Below are positions 14,181 to 14,457 of a stretch of DNA of 14,457 nt, one piece after another. A program made the position numbers and the translations under genes. This stretch comes from JBEVEP01 sp040512755. Lineage in GTDB: Bacteria; Pseudomonadota; Alphaproteobacteria; Rhizobiales; Rhizobiaceae. The stretch covers positions 1-14,457 of the forward strand of contig JBEVEP010000267.1 in the NCBI GenBank assembly GCA_040512755.1. Reading direction: 5' to 3'. The notes under the pieces are model-generated. The model was not told the origin of the DNA and did no database searches. It worked only from the letters and a program-made list of their open reading frames with translations. How positions within the stretch are numbered: the first letter of the stretch is position 1; each line of letters opens with the position of its first letter.

Positions 14181-14457
14181 ATGCAATGGTTGAAGGACGC
14201 ATTGGCGTGGGCCTGGAAAATACTCACCACCCCCGCCGCTACGCTCGGCCTAGGCTTTCTGACGCTCGGCGGCTTCATCGGTGGAGTAATGTTTTGGGGC
14301 GCGTTCAACACCGCGCTGGAACTTACCAACACCGAGCGGTTCTGCACTTCATGCCATGAAATGTACGACAACGTCTTTCAGGAACTGACGCGCACCATCC
14401 ATTTCGCCAATCGTTCCGGCGTGCGGGCAACCTGTCCCGATTGTCACGTGCCGCACG
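14181..14457 (+). CDS. napC: Periplasmic nitrate reductase, membrane tetrahaem cytochrome c NapC (3' end outside window)
   Basis: NapC belongs to the NapC/NirT family of membrane-anchored tetrahaem quinol dehydrogenases and feeds electrons from quinol to NapB. The frame starts at ATG 14181, 3 bases after the napB stop, and runs open off the right edge with 92 codons visible. An N-terminal membrane anchor (about residues 18-45, with LGLGFLTLGGFIGGVMFWGAF across it) is followed by the first haem site CTSCHEM (55-61) and the second, CPDCHVPH (85-92). The FNTALELTNTERFC stretch before haem 1 is typical of the family. The remaining two haem sites lie outside the window. A NirT or TorC-type relative is excluded by the operon context. 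Confidence 0.95.
   Translation, partial: MQWLKDALAWAWKILTTPAATLGLGFLTLGGFIGGVMFWGAFNTALELTNTERFCTSCHEMYDNVFQELTRTIHFANRSGVRATCPDCHVPH

Overview
The window looks like chromosomal DNA of a high-GC alphaproteobacterium of the order Hyphomicrobiales (Rhizobiales), plausibly a Mesorhizobium, Sinorhizobium or Phyllobacteriaceae relative. This rests on protein style, the gene neighbourhoods (HIG1-type small protein next to a PduO-type adenosyltransferase; etfB-etfA-3-hydroxybutyryl-CoA dehydrogenase) and palindromic repeats resembling the rhizobial intergenic mosaic elements (RIME type). The genus is an inference. Coding density is high and no gene-free stretch exceeds 300 bases.

Layout. Bases 2-316 are the 3' end of gluQ (glutamyl-Q tRNA(Asp) synthetase). 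It converges on a small three-helix membrane protein (335-625, minus). A 254-base gap with two palindromic repeats leads to a DMT/EamA transporter (880-1770), which overlaps tail-to-tail with a YihY/BrkB-family membrane protein (1737-2588, minus, GTG start). Then follow, all on plus, a short-chain dehydrogenase, a HIG1-type small membrane protein, a cob(I)alamin adenosyltransferase and a rhomboid protease, the last with a 57-bp palindromic repeat just before its start. Next is the metabolic core: etfB and etfA, a strong hairpin terminator, and 3-hydroxybutyryl-CoA dehydrogenase. ETF passes electrons from acyl-CoA dehydrogenases toward the quinone pool, and the dehydrogenase acts on 3-hydroxyacyl-CoA, so these serve fatty acid or polyhydroxybutyrate turnover.

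From about 8.17 kb the content looks accessory: a GFA-family zinc protein, then a DUF1326 protein and a DUF2182 membrane protein with a methionine-rich loop and paired cysteines. They are followed by a periplasmic nitrate reductase operon, napE-napD-napA-napB-napC, with napC cut by the window end. NapC takes electrons from quinol to NapB, NapB passes them to the Mo-bisMGD/4Fe-4S enzyme NapA, NapD binds the NapA Tat signal during maturation, and NapE is a small membrane subunit. No separate napF is present.

The most unusual structure is a tandem pair of 57-bp palindromic repeats between napA and napB. Both are open in the napB frame (19 codons each), so they either replaced the native napB translation start or add a repeated peptide in front of its signal sequence. 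A third copy, inverted, lies upstream of the rhomboid gene. I did not find a clearly new multi-gene system; the best unexplained candidate is the DUF1326-DUF2182 pair beside nap.
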